DNA of 64,000 bases from Ipomoea triloba (Eukaryota; Streptophyta; Magnoliopsida; Solanales; Convolvulaceae), in NCBI RefSeq assembly GCF_003576645.1, contig NC_044927.1, positions 18,294,157 through 18,358,156 of the forward strand, given 5' to 3'. Every line of letters starts with the position of its first letter. Position 1 is the stretch's first letter. The position numbers were made by a program, and so were the translations under genes. The notes under the pieces were generated by a model. It was not told the DNA's origin, searched no databases, and worked only from the letters and a program-made list of their open reading frames with translations. Positions 19,983 to 32,258 of the stretch are shown here, in pieces.

Positions 19983-22461
19983 AGGGCAATTATATAAATT
20001 CAACTATTAGGGTCGAAATAATTAAAGAGTCACTATTAATTAATTTCATTTTTCTTAACTCAAAAAAGTATATGGTTTGGAATTGAATATTATGGTCGTC
20101 CCTGAGTAGATTATTGGAGGATTTCATTGCATATTTCAAGCCTTGAGTTGCAAGGCAAAACTGTGAAATCTTGAATTGCAAAGAAGTAGGCAAGTGAGTG
20201 ATCACAACAGTAACAAGTAAGCAATGGAATGAGCTCTGACAATACCCAAAGGGAAATTATATTAAAGGATGGCAGCAATGATTGTCCCACATCAGAAACA
20301 GACATCACATCCTCTAATCATTCATATATAATATACACATAAATCAGAGAGAACTAAGAGTGTTTAATCTTAATTGACTCCCAGGCCTATATATTTCTTC
20401 TGAAGAAAGTAAAGTAAAGCTGATAAGAATTGCATTAATGTGTGATTAACATACAGAGGCGCATTTAAAACACTTGTAATCAAGGAGGGGAGTGAAACAA
20501 GCCATGTGCTTTGGCAACATAATTGGATCAATAATGAGGAAGGGGAGATGAGGCAAAAACACATGCTTTGGTTGAGCTGAGCATATCTTTATCAATTGGC
20601 CTTAAACAATCCATAATTTAATTATTATTATTATTATTATACCTTCCTTCCCAGTAAATTCTTGCTCATTATTATATTGCTTGATCCAGAAAAAAGCAAA
20701 ATTATATTTCTCCAAAAACCTAGCAAGCCAAGAAATTTAATTCCCACAAAATAATTGCTCATGTGATTAGGAAGATGTCAATGTTAGACAACCATTGCAG
20801 AAATCAACTCCTCCCTGCACATGTTGTCTCTTTTTCCTTCCTGCTTCTTCTTTTTGTACGTATTATTATTACTGATATTTCTAAGTACGTGTGTGTATGA
20901 AAGAACTTAGCAATTATTAGTGAATACAATTATTATTTTAATCCATGGAATTAATTGGTATTGTTTGAAATCAGATTGAAGTGTAAAGTCCATTCCTCAG
21001 TCTAGGCTCAACTTAACTAGTCACCCAACAAGAAATAAGTTACAAATTTTACTTTGTTAATTCATTGGATTGACGCATTTTGAGATTTGATTTGTACCCT
21101 CTGCGCGTAAGAGAGTCTCTATGCTATACAATTTAATGAGCCTTAGAAAGACTCTTGTATAAATAGTGATGCAAACTCACTTTCCAAACCAATGTGGGAC
21201 AAAAACTACTTGAAAGCTTTTTCCCTCCATTTTTTCCAACTCAAATGGGTCAACTTTGAGAATTAATTTCTCATTCACCCATTATCCATTTTGAGCGTAG
21301 AATATATCAATCTCTTCGTCTAACTACGAAGAACCTGAATCCACTTTGACCCGACCTAAACCGGAAGTAGACCCCACATATATTTGTACCACAAAATAGC
21401 TACTAAAATGTCATTTTATGCTATTTTTTCCAACAGTTATTTGTCTAGAAAATATCAACGCTCTACGGTCAACCAACAATCACTCAAGTGCTTATTCCAT
21501 TACTCACAGGTGAATTTTTCGCTAATATAGTTATACTTACTGAATATCAAAATATAAGTGTACCTCAAGATCTTGCAATAACTAACCAACAAATAATTAA
21601 ATTAATGATATATAATGCAATGCAGATTATCTACATATTGCATTAATACACTTATTTTAGAACACTGAATTTTTGTGGTATTTGTTGCATGGAAGGAAGA
21701 CTCATACTATAGTTTATTTGTCGATTCTTATATGCTATAAATCATAATATCATAAGAAATGGATACTTTGATGAAATATGAAGCATGAATGCTCTGTCAA
21801 TCAACGGTTATGGACATCGCATTTCAATAGTTTGGATGAGCATCATCCCAAAAAGCCATACACTCCATTTGGTAATCTGGAGTGAAGTTTGGATTAACAG
21901 TTTTGATATATGATTCATACATTCTAATATATTTTTGTTTGCCTGATGCCAGTATGATGATTTCAATTTTGAAAGCATAGAAACAAGCTCGAAACATGCT
22001 TATATGCTTGAATGGTCTTAACTCAAAGTTAAGTACCCACTATCCCACAATGCTTTATGTTGTATGTTAGACTCAAGGTTACTAACTTCTCACAATAGTC
22101 AGAGACTTGCTTTATATGTATGAAATATTGACAAAAAAGTTAGGATTTAGATGTGAGTTTTACTTATATATACTTGTGAATATGAAACATTTTGATATTT
22201 TGTGATTGGTAAAATCAATATATTTTACAGTTTGACTATCAAAACTAATTTTATGGAAAAAAATCACAGAATATATACATGTAGATCATAAATTAAAATT
22301 TCAATGTTAATACTGCTATGACTGTACTCAATGTTTTGATTACATTAAAAGTGATTTTTTAAAATTTCAAGCTTAAGATATGACACACTTGATTAGTCGC
22401 AGCTGGAAGGTCAGTGATTCGCTCGCCGACTTTAGATTTCGTTGATCAAATTAATTAGTAC
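19983..22461. other. Intergenic AT-rich stretch
   Basis: No gene is supported in 2.5 kb. A (TTA)n run lies at 20621-20640. At 21060-21370 a TATAAATAGTG and a CCAATGTGGGACAAA phrase suggest a decayed LTR-like piece, without confirmable ends. Confidence 0.5.
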
Positions 22462-24190
22462 ATGTGCAACATGAATATTACAAAAGGACGAACATATTTA
22501 AGTTGTAACTCTTTGCGTAAGGCAGAATCAGACGGTGAAAATTTATTAGAAATACGCACTCCTAAATTCTTAAATAGTTTGAGATTGTATGATTTTCTTA
22601 ATCATTCATTGACATTAAAGGTCGTTGCACCTATTATGTTATTGCAGAAGATAGACCATTCTCTTGGTCTTTATAAAGGTACGCAGCTCATCATCACAAG
22701 ATTGACAGATCACATTGTTGAAGAAAGAATAAATAATGGGATATGATGAGCACAAATGATGAGTGTAAAAAGGGTGTAATGTCGTTCCGTTGAGGATTGG
22801 TGTTATGGCACGAAACTGTGTGAATTACCAGGCACTAGAGTATATGAATTTATAGAATCCAAGTAACAGAGACTGAATGATGTGGAATAAAAGAAAGCAA
22901 TTAATTAAGGTGAAAACTATATGATAAAAAGTATGGGCCAGATTAAGGGGATTGTAATCTTGATGTTCCAACCAACTCAGGATTAGGGAAAGAATATTTA
23001 ACCAAGGGATATATGGGTAATGCACAAAAGAATTCTACTCAGCTACTTTCGTAATCAATAAGAGAATTAGGCTAAAATTGCCCCACTGTCGTGATGCATC
23101 AATCATAACCTTAAGCACCTAAGCATTGTAAGCCCCCAAAATTACCTCTACTTTCATAGCAGGAAAATTAGGTTGAAATCGGTAAGGCTCGAGGTCTCCA
23201 TCCAACTTTCGTTGTAATGAGTCCCTCTCCTAGACTAGCAATTAATTCTGGCCACAAACCAATAACTAGTAATCAACATAAACCCTAGGTAAAAGATTCA
23301 ATCCCTTTATGCAATAATCATAAATCGAACATCAAGATTAACAATGGATCCCTAATCCAAACCCATAAACGAATTACTCCCGCATGATGGGAGTAAACAT
23401 AGCAAAGCAAGAATAAATAACCATAAACATCATAAGAAATAAAAGGGAAGAGAAACTTAATTGATAAAGAACAAATCCAACTTCAATCTTTGATTCCAAT
23501 CTTGAAATAAAATAATCTAATGTAAAACTAGTCTAACTATGCTGGGGAAATATAAACTAAAAGCTAGGGTTCAGAACTCTGTAAGAAAAACCTCCTTTAA
23601 TTGTAGAGAATAGGTCAAATATATAGGAGGTAAATGGGCCTTGGCCCATTAGGCATCTTAAAATTCTTTTCCAACTTGTATTCTTCCTTGTAATTCCCTT
23701 TTCTTCCAGAACTTGTCCAAAATGTTCCAATATTCTTCCTTTATTGTTCCTTGTAGATAATTCAGCACTTGGACAATATAACACACAAACAATGCCCAAT
23801 TTCACTAGGATACAGAAAATAACCTTCAAAACAACTAGAATAAGGGGTGAATAATTGTACAAAATAGCAGATATCAGGATACATGAATGAACCAAAGTTC
23901 TTATCCCTCGAATGTCTTTCACTCCTTCTGATACGAGATTATCCTTCAAGTTCCAACATAAATAATTCCCATTAATGCTTGCATATGCCATGACTATCAA
24001 CAAAAGCCAGGGCCAAACACTAACTCACGTTGGGTTATTGCTGAAAAAAATCAGTCTTTAATCACAGTCAATTGTACGTGGCTTTCTCCCGAGTCATCAA
24101 TCCTGATGGCCTGAAAGTGTTAGTTATAGACGATGATGAACAAGATTGTGTTGCTACTACCAATGTCGTTTACAAAGATTTTTCAATAAT
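22462..24190 (+). pseudogene. Helitron/PIF1-type helicase C-terminal fragment, split by an LTR
   Basis: The first part (22462-22743) reads through TPKFLNSLRLYDFLNHS, LKVVAPIMLLQKID and GTQLIITRLTDHI, the pattern of the C-terminal half of PIF1-like helicases in plant Helitrons. After the LTR at 22744-23833 and a short remnant, coding resumes at about 23905 with IPRMSFTPSDTRLSFKFQ, then AYAMTINKSQGQTLTHVG and, after a frameshift near 24055, QLYVAFSRV (helicase motif VI region). At least one in-frame stop (near 23958) and two frameshifts are present. It is a dead fragment; no Rep domain or Helitron ends were found. Confidence 0.75.
22744..23833 (-). mobile_element. Athila-type LTR (1,090 bp) inserted in the helicase relic
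   Basis: Read on the minus strand it begins TGTTTTGAAGG and ends GTGCTCATCA, collinear with the 5' LTR at 32259-33359. About 35 bases beyond the LTR at its right side also resemble the DNA beside 28629, so a little internal sequence may be attached. No partner LTR with matching TSD was identified, so it is a solo LTR or a truncated element. Confidence 0.7.
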
Positions 24191-25900
24191 GTGTAAATAC
24201 AACCGGTGATATTATGTTTTATTCTAAGATGGAAAATTGCTATATATCTACACAAAAATATATCTTCCATATTACATATGAATTAGAATAGCAATTGATT
24301 CATATAACTGAGAGATGATGTATAATGGTGAATGTAAATATGAGGGTGAAAATGTCGTTCCGCTGAGGATTGGGGTATGGCACGTAATGGTGTGAACTAA
24401 GAAATTCTAGGCACTAGAGTAATTGAATTTACTAGAATCCAAGTAATAAAAACTAAAATAGGAAAATAAAAGGAAAGCAGGTTAACTAGTGAATAAACTG
24501 TATGGTAATGAAATGGGTCGTATTAGGGGTATCGCAACCTTGATGCTCTAACAATTTCAGAATTAGGGAAGGAAGAATTAACTTGGGGATTTATAGGCAA
24601 TGCACACAAGAATTCAGTTAAGCTACTTTCGTAATTAATAAACAGAATTAGGCAAGGATTGCCCCACTTTCGTGATGCATCGATCAATCATAGTCTTAAG
24701 CACCTAAGCATTGTAAGCCCCAAATTATCCATATTCTCATTGTAGGAAAAATCAGGTCGAAATTGGTAAGGCTCGAGGTCTTCACCCAACTTTCGTTGTA
24801 CTGTAACAACCCCAATTTCTAATACAGAATTAATCATAAATAAACAATAATTCTTACTAACCATATTGGAAATAAATGCGGAAGCGAATTCAAACTCTAA
24901 ACCAATGGGGTGTTATGCCACGCTTGGACCACCACTAAGCCCAAATGCACAGGCTACAAAGCTTTCTAACCACAATCCATATTACAACAATTCACTAATC
25001 GAATTACAAATCAACTATAATACAACATTTTGAATTCTAAACTAAACCATTTAAACCAAGCTACAACTCCAAGGGAAACTAGCTCTACAGCGCACTCTTA
25101 GAACGGGTCACTTCTACCAAGTCCTGAAAACAACAAGGTTTGGAAAACACAAACAAATAGAATTAGCATAAAATGCTAAGTAAGCTCTACTCTGCCCTGT
25201 AAAATAATACATTTATAGTTTGAAAAATAGATATACTTTATAAATAGATTTTTATACTTAAGTAGACAGTACTATAGAAATCATTTAGCCAAAAGCTTAA
25301 AAGAATATTCCCAAAAGGACTTTTCGTCAATATGTAGTAGTTTTCAAGATATTTAACTCAACACCAAAAGTAAGTAAGGTATATACTTTTTCAAGTATCA
25401 TACGTTTGAAGCACTATAGTAATTTTATAAACCATCACTACCCACTCTCAAAGTATCATAAGTAAGGAGGATTCTCAAAGTAAGAATAATCCTTATAGCA
25501 ATTCTCAACCCACAATCATTTCAAAGCATAACACTTCCAAAGGTCATGTATAGTTACATAATATAGTACGAAGGAATACAATTTCTTATTTGCTCATAAA
25601 CATTTCTCGAATAAAATATAGATATGGAGGAACCAATAAAATCATATACATAGCTCAACATATAATCATTTCAAATATAGACTTTCTCATAAGTCATTCT
25701 AGAAATCATATATATATATATATATCAATAATCATAGGTAGGGAAGAATTCAAATCATGATTCTCAAATCACTTCTTCAAGTATCACCTATACATATGGA
25801 ATCAACCACATCTCAATAGTGGGAATATAGATCTATGTCATTAATAGTACTAAGTATATAAGTAAATAATTATGTTTAGTAATAATATGGAGGAAACTAA

Positions 25901-26170
25901 ATATCAACAACGGGAGGAAGGGATCATCACCGCAGCGATGTCCAACAGGGAACAGTAACTCTCTACTGAACCCAAAACTGCTCCCACTTAATCTCAACAA
26001 AGGGAGGAAGGGATCATCACCGCAGCGATGTCCAACAAGGAACAATAACTCTCTTCTGAACCCAAAACTGCTCCCACTTAATCTCAACAAAGGGAGGAAG
26101 GGATCATCACCGCAGCGATGTCCAACAAGGAACAGTAACTCTCTACTGAACCCAAAACTGCTCCCACTTA
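25901..26170. repeat. Three 90-bp tandem units
   Basis: Units starting at about 25901, 25991 and 26081 share AACAAAGGGAGGAAGGGATC, CACCGCAGCGATGTCCAACA and CAAAACTGCTCCCACTTA with a few substitutions. They lie inside the putative Tekay LTR and produce a repetitive shadow open frame on the minus strand. Confidence 0.9.
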
Positions 26171-26622
26171 ATCATAGGTGAAATCAGGACTGCTACCTTA
26201 AGTGTGCACACCCCCTAACTGGGATTCCAAACCTAGCGAGTAATAGCTCCAGCCCTAGTAAAATAAATTTCAACCGAAGGGACCGCAGCCCAATCGGGTC
26301 CTCCAAAATAGATACATTTTTACTTATTTATTTCAAAATAGCATAAGTCCTCCAAAATAGATTTTCATAAATATTCTCATTGCACGTAGGCTAGTAAAAA
26401 AATATAATTTTTCTCAAGGTCAAGTAGGGTGTATAACTCACTAATATACATATCAACCAAAATAGGGTTTATTTCCAAAGATAAATATAGTTTCATTATT
26501 TTCAATACACTTAGTTTTTCAACTACAATTTCTCCACATAGGAATTCTCACCGAACTCTATAAAAGATGTCATAGATTATACACTTCCCAAAAATATAGT
26601 TTCAACTCATATAATTCCGAAA

Positions 26623-26700
26623 ATGCATGGCAGCAGCAACAGAAATGCACGGCAGCAGAACAGAGATGCACAGCAGCAGAAACAGAGATGCACGACAGTG
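26623..26700. repeat. Short ~24-bp repeats (ATGCACGGCAGCAG)
   Basis: Three to four imperfect units of AGAAATGCACGGCAGCAG inside the putative Tekay LTR. Confidence 0.7.
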
Positions 26701-28309
26701 GCGAAACAACAGTACTTTCCAAGATTTGAACCACAAAAACATTCTAATGACCAAATAGTAATATATATACATCCATATATCCAAGATTTGAGCCATTAAC
26801 AACACCAAAACATAAACTTCATAGTTTAGAACACAAAAGATAGGACAAAATTAAATTTGGGCATCCATGAAATCTTACCTTCATTGTCTCTAATCCACAC
26901 TCAATCCATTTTAATTTGCCACGCCCAAGCTAGCAACCTTCATCATCTTCTTCAATACACTGTAGCCACCACAAGCCGCCAATGCAGTCCACCGTCCATC
27001 GCCCCCAAGCTTCTTCAATCTACCGTACGAAGCCATAGCTTGCCGGAAGAAACAGAGGAGAGGGAGACACTACCGCTGCCCCGTCTTCACTGTCGACCTT
27101 ACTACACGCCGCTGCTCAGCTGTTCGTCGTCCATGCTGTCGATCTGCTGTGGGGCTTCGTCCAATGGAGAACGAGAGACGAGGGAGAGAATGACGAAGAG
27201 AGATACAAAGACAACTGCTAATTTTTGGATCCTAGCAATGAACATCCCTCTTAAAATCAATGTACATAAGTTTATATATCTATCTATGGTTTAAATTTGT
27301 CTTGGGCTTGGACTAGAATAATTGGATTTGAGTACATTGGGCTAAGGATAATTTTTTAGACTTAGCAAATTAAATCATTTGAGCTTAGTTTAGTTTGGGT
27401 TCAAACTTAGGCTCAACACATTAATATAAGCGTCATACGTTCGTCTCAAATAGACTTTTAGGTCAAAATTTTGATTAATAAATTTATCTCCTAAATAGGA
27501 CTTTTAAAACCATAAATAAATATATAAATATTTCCTACAAAATCATTTAAAAATAAAGAGTTTAAAATATTTAATTATACTCTTGTTTGACCAAAATTTC
27601 TTGTAGGAAATTTAAATTACATATATTGTTTTATTTTAAATGTTTAATAAAATAGGAGTTTAAAGTAAATAATTTTGGATAATAAAATTATAAGGTAAAA
27701 AAAATAATTTATTTAAACTTTGAAGAAATAATAATTTGTTTTTGAAAGTATTTAGGTTAAAATATTTAGGATTGTAAAATAAATTTTATTCTCAAGAATA
27801 TTTTATTAAAATAAGATTGATTTAAAATACTGGGGTGTTATAAATGAATCCCTCTCCTAAACTAGCAATCAATTGTGGCCATCAATTAATAACAAGTAGA
27901 ATTCAATCCCCAATTCAACATAAACCCTATGTGAATAATTCAATCCCTTTATGCAATAATCACAAATTGAACATCAAGATTAGCAATAGATCCCTAGACC
28001 CTAATCTAAACCCATAAACGAACTATTCACTCATTGTTAAAGTAAACAAAACAAAGCAAGAAGTAAATATTGAAACCATAGCAGCGAAACTAAGAAATAA
28101 AATAATAAAAGGAAGAACTTTACTAACAATCTCGAAGAGTAAATCCAATCCAAAACCACGATTTCAAGCTTGTAAACGAATTCAAGTATGTAAATCTAAG
28201 CTATTCTATGCTATGGAAAACTTTCAAGAGAAGGAAAAATGTGCTGAACTGAACTAGGGCTGGGAATACCCCAAAAAATAGCAAAAATCGTCATTAAATA
28301 CTAGACATC

Positions 28310-28440
28310 AGCAGTGGTCATGACAGTGCTCACGGCTGTGATCGCGGCCGTGAGGTGCAGTGCCCCGCTGTTGTCCGCGACGGGGCTCACGGGCAGCCTC
28401 ACGGCTATGAGGCTGGCCGTGAGGTACCCTCTCTATTTTC
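28310..28440. repeat. Palindrome-rich tract (CACGGCCGTGA-like)
   Basis: CTCACGGCTGTGATCGCGGCCGTGAG-type inverted phrases recur four to five times within the outer Athila LTR. Similar GTCACGGCCGTGACC phrases occur at 36880-37216 in the plus-strand Athila-like element. The tract is GC-rich against an AT-rich background. Confidence 0.65.
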
Positions 28441-28629
28441 CTTCAGACTTCTTTTGTGCTTCGCTGCTCTTTTCCGTCCTTGGGTAGACTCCTATGCTTC
28501 CAAAACTTGTCCAAGATGTCCAAAAATCATTCCTTTGCTCCTCGTTCGTGAATAAACTAAGCTTAAGCAAATGTAATACACAAACGAGTATCAAATTCAC
28601 CAAGGTAAATAAAATAAGCAACAAAACCA

Positions 28630-31142
28630 ACTAAATTGTGGGGCAAATAATAGTATAACTTTTGCTTGTCCTCAAGCAATTACCAAGGACAATCCACCCT
28701 CCAAGCAATGCAACTGATCACACTTTCTCCGTGCACAACCAAGCATACCACCAGCCAACTCATGACAGCCTAACCTGCTTCAAGAATCATCTCAGTATCA
28801 CAAATGAGTTTCCCCCCTCAGGCCAATAACCGGGCACCTGAATTAAGGTAGATTAAGACCCTGTATGCACATGTACTCAATTGAGATTATGCAGAACTTG
28901 GCTTAAGATGAGATCCCATAGACTTGCCCTTCATACTTCCATAGATCAATTCTAAAACTGCATGCTAAGATCAAAGAGGTCTTTATTTGGCTTGTAATGT
29001 GTCTAAGGGTACGTGGCTAAACAAAGAAGGGGTATGGAAAAATAAACAAATGAGAGAATTTCACACCTATTCACAACTAAATCTAGAGGAAATACTGTAA
29101 GTATGGACAGTGGAGCAAAGCATAATTGAGAACATAAGAGTGTTCTAAATTAGTGGGGGTTGGACACAACTTTTCTAGCAACATGACTTGCACTTTTATT
29201 CATCTTTATTCCTCTCCAAGCTGAAATGTTCCTTTCATACTAAACTTCGCGCAGAATTCTGGTGCAAGGTCACGTGGCTTTCACGCGTGTAGGCATGCGT
29301 GGAGACCTACTGGAATTCGTCCACGCATGCTACACGCGTGAATGGGGCGTGGACGGGAAATTTCCTTGTCTTCGTTTGATTTGCTGTCTCAGGATTGGTC
29401 TTTGCGTGCACCAAGGTCGGGTTTGTTCCTCTTTCGTCGTGCATGTCTTTCTTCGTTAATCTAGGTCTTTAAACCTGTAAAAATCCTTTAAAACATACCA
29501 CACAAAGTAATTTTACAAATGTTAGCACATTAACATAAAAATACCAGAGATTGAATCCTTTAAAGCATTCGTTTGGCAATAACCTTTCTTAATTAGTCCC
29601 AAGAAGTTAGGCACTTTTGGCGTCTATCAAAGTTTTCACACTTTAGGTTGCTCGTCCACGAGCAATTTCTTAGCTAAGCCCTTTTCATTTAGATGCCAAA
29701 AGTATCTAAGCTATACATACAACCTAATGGTCAAAATTGTTTAGAACATAATATACCAAAAGATGTGAAATTCTTCACAATATCTACAAGGAATGGTAAC
29801 TATGTGCCATACACTGCTATGAGTATTCAAATAAAGCAAAACCCCTGTCGGTCATATTTGGATAGGTAAATATCGTTCACAATACCAAGCATACAATCCA
29901 AAAAAATTTTACTCACCTCTTATTGTGCGGAGGCCTTAAGCTGAGCCTCCTAGTGTGAATGATGTACACAACCTAATCAATCGGCCTCCCCAATGCCAAA
30001 GCCCATATGTAAAAGTAAGTGAGGATAAAGACATGGGCCGCTCTCCGCTAGTGGCTTGGGCGGTCACTCTTTCTTCTCACTTCCTAGGGTAACGTCATCA
30101 AGCAACCTGACTTCACATGGAGCTCCATGCTTTTTCGAAGACAATGCAATGGGTGCTTGTACCCTAGCGAAGCGGCTTACCTCTTTTCTATTTTCTCATC
30201 TCCTAGGAACGTTTTATATGGGTAACCGACTCCAGATAGAGCGTTTATGAATTTTTGAAGACTATGGTTGCTCACAACCTAGCGAGATGTCTTTCCTCGA
30301 TTTTTATCTCAGGGATTGGCATTTTGCCTTTTCTACTTTCCTCCATACAGCCCCTCATGCCTTTTTTTAGGATTAAGGGATTTTTCACTCAATGCTCACT
30401 AGTAAGCTCTCATTTTGCCCCATGCTCTATTATAATTTGTTCAATTCCGGGCTTCGGTTATCTTATATTTCTCAAATTAGGGGGTGCACACTCCCACTTC
30501 GAGAGATCCTTAACTAAGGTCTTTACTAAATAAGAGGTGAATATCATGCAAGCATACAAAAATTTTCAATCAAATTTTAGGGGTCAATGTAGGGGTACTT
30601 TCGAGGCTATTCAAAGAAAAAAACTTTTTGGCACAGACTTAACATTCTTCGTAGATAGAGTGAATAATGACACATGCTTGTGGCTTGATTACATTGAAAC
30701 AATAAAATAGAGCCTCTTATGGTAATTTTTCATTTTAAGCACAAAGTGCTCTTTCCACACTTTAGACGCAACATCGTCCTCGATGTTATCCTGGAATGCG
30801 GTGGAACAAAGACACTAGACAAAACTAGGATAATCACATTTCCACACTCTAGAATGACAACATGAGGTGCACAAAATGAATAAAGGATGGATAAGAGGTG
30901 GAAAACCTAGTAAGCATCCCAACTTCAAATTTAGCTCTCAGGCACCCGTGTATTTGTCAGACTCTGTGCGCATGTCAAACTCTGCATGTTGAAATTATAG
31001 AACCTACAAAATAGGGAATCATACAACTTGGAGGGTTACTTATTAAAAATAAAGAAAAGAAAGTAATGTAAACTTCGGGTTGCCTCCCGATTAACGCTAC
31101 GTTTAACGTCTTTAGCCCGACGAGGATGATTTGATGATCTCG
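28630..31142 (-). other. Non-coding 3' region of the minus-strand Athila-like element
   Basis: This lies between the integrase fragment and the 3' LTR. The minus strand carries GGGAGGCAACCCG (near 31078), the conserved post-pol motif of Athila elements, and TTGCTTGAGGACAAGCAA near the LTR. No env-like frame is recognisable. A CACGCGTG palindrome pair lies at 29283-29340, and a weak direct repeat (CCTAGCGA...) at 30160-30310. Confidence 0.55.
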
Positions 31143-32258
31143 TTACTCATCACCCCACGGTTCCAATCTGCAACACTGGACTACACCTTGTATGTTCTCC
31201 ATTCCATAATATTTCTTCACTTGATGACCGTTCACTTTGAATTTGCCTTTTTCGGGGTGTATAATTTCCAAGATTCCATAGGGAAAGACTTTTGCAACTA
31301 CATATGGTCCAGTCCATCTAGATTTAAGTTTTCCTGGAAATAATCTCAATCTAGAATTAAATAGTAGAACTCGATCTCCTTCAGTGAATTCTCTGTTCTT
31401 CTTGATATGCATGTCATGATAGAGTTTTGACCTTTCTTTATAAGCTTTTGATGTTTCATAAGTAAGTAAGCGCCATTCCTCAAGCTTGTTAAGTTGGAAC
31501 ATCCTTTCCTTCCCAGCCATAGTCAAGTCTTCGTTGAGCTTCTTGATTGCCTAGTACGCCTTGTGTTCAATCTCGACCGGAAGGTGGCATGCCTTTCCAT
31601 AAACAAGTCTATACGAGGTAGTTCCTATTGGCGTCTTATAAGTGGTATGAAAAGCCCATAATGTGTGGTTAAGCTTGTCAGCCCAATCTCTTCTATGTCG
31701 AGCTACTGTCTTTTCCAAAATAGCTTTAATATCTCAATTAGCATTTTCAACTTGGCCAGTCGTTTGAGGGTGATATGGATCTCCACCTCGGTGTTGTATC
31801 ACTTGTTTTTGAAGTAGCCTTCGCATCGGCACATTCCAAAAGTGTGTTCCTCTGTCGCAATAACGATCCTTGGTACTCCGAATCTTGTAAATAATTTCTT
31901 CAAGAATCTTGTTACGCTCTTGGCATCATTATTCCGAAGTGCCTCCGCCTCGACCCATTTGGATACGTAGTCAATTGCGACCAAGATATATTTAAATCCT
32001 TTTGAGTCCGGGAATGATCCTACAAAGTTGAGTCCCCAGATATCAAATATCTCACATGCTAATATGTAATTTTGTGGCATCTTATTGCGCCCAGTAATGT
32101 TCCCAGTTCTCTGACATCTGTCACAGTTCCTTACACAAATCTGAGCGTCATGGAATATAGAGAGCCAATAAAATCCTGCTTCTAGCACTCGTCTAGCTGT
32201 TCTATTTGCTAAATGATGACCCATACGGTGGCATTCCCCTAAAATTTCATGCCCCTCA
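31143..32258 (-). pseudogene. Athila-type integrase fragment, truncated at its start
   Basis: Minus-strand coding begins at the right edge with HEGHEILGECHRMGHH and continues through the HHCC zinc-binding segment (GHH, then CVRNCDRCQR), the core DYVSKWVEAEALRNNDAK and, after a frameshift near 31855, a DRGTHF block and YHPQTTGQVENAN. The C-terminal part (31143-31526) includes LKSRWTGPYVVAKVFPYG, the usual integrase tail. Stop codons and the frameshift show it is dead. Reverse transcriptase and RNase H, expected upstream, are missing because the plus-strand LTR at 32259 cuts in. Confidence 0.85.

Larger units (their letters stand above)
24802..27842 (-). mobile_element. Probable solo LTR of a Tekay/Del-type Gypsy element (3.04 kb)
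   Basis: The insert breaks an Athila LTR cleanly: the host LTR stops at CTTTCGTTGTA and resumes at AATGAATCCCTC. Its ends are TGTAACAACCCCAAT and GGGGTGTTATA, close to the TGTAACACCCC...GGGGTGTTACA termini of Tekay/Del LTRs, which are often about 3 kb. No coding domain is present. A 5-bp TSD could not be read, probably through mutation. It contains a 90-bp x 3 tandem repeat. A long palindromic-ended DNA element is a less likely alternative. Confidence 0.55.
24316..28629 (-). mobile_element. Athila-type 3' LTR, interrupted by a second LTR
   Basis: The two outer parts (24316-24801 and 27843-28629) join into one LTR related to, but clearly diverged from, those at 22744 and 32259: shared GTCGTTCCGCTGAGGATTGG, GGCTCGAGGTCTTCACCC and GATGCATCGATCA. 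Just outside its right end (28655-28675) is TTGTCCTCAAGCAA, the complement of the TGCTTGAGGACAAGCAA motif typical of the region before the 3' LTR in Athila elements. It is therefore the 3' LTR of the minus-strand element whose integrase lies at 31143-32258. Confidence 0.7.

Noticed and set aside
23557..24003. 148-codon minus-strand open frame
   Set aside because: It crosses an Athila LTR border and the helicase relic; the same residues appear at 32206-32421 because the LTR is repeated.
25901..26170. CRISPR-like regular repeats
   Set aside because: Contiguous 90-bp tandem units without unique spacers, in a plant LTR.
26857..27294. 145-codon plus-strand open frame
   Set aside because: It lies antisense inside the putative solo LTR and matches no family.
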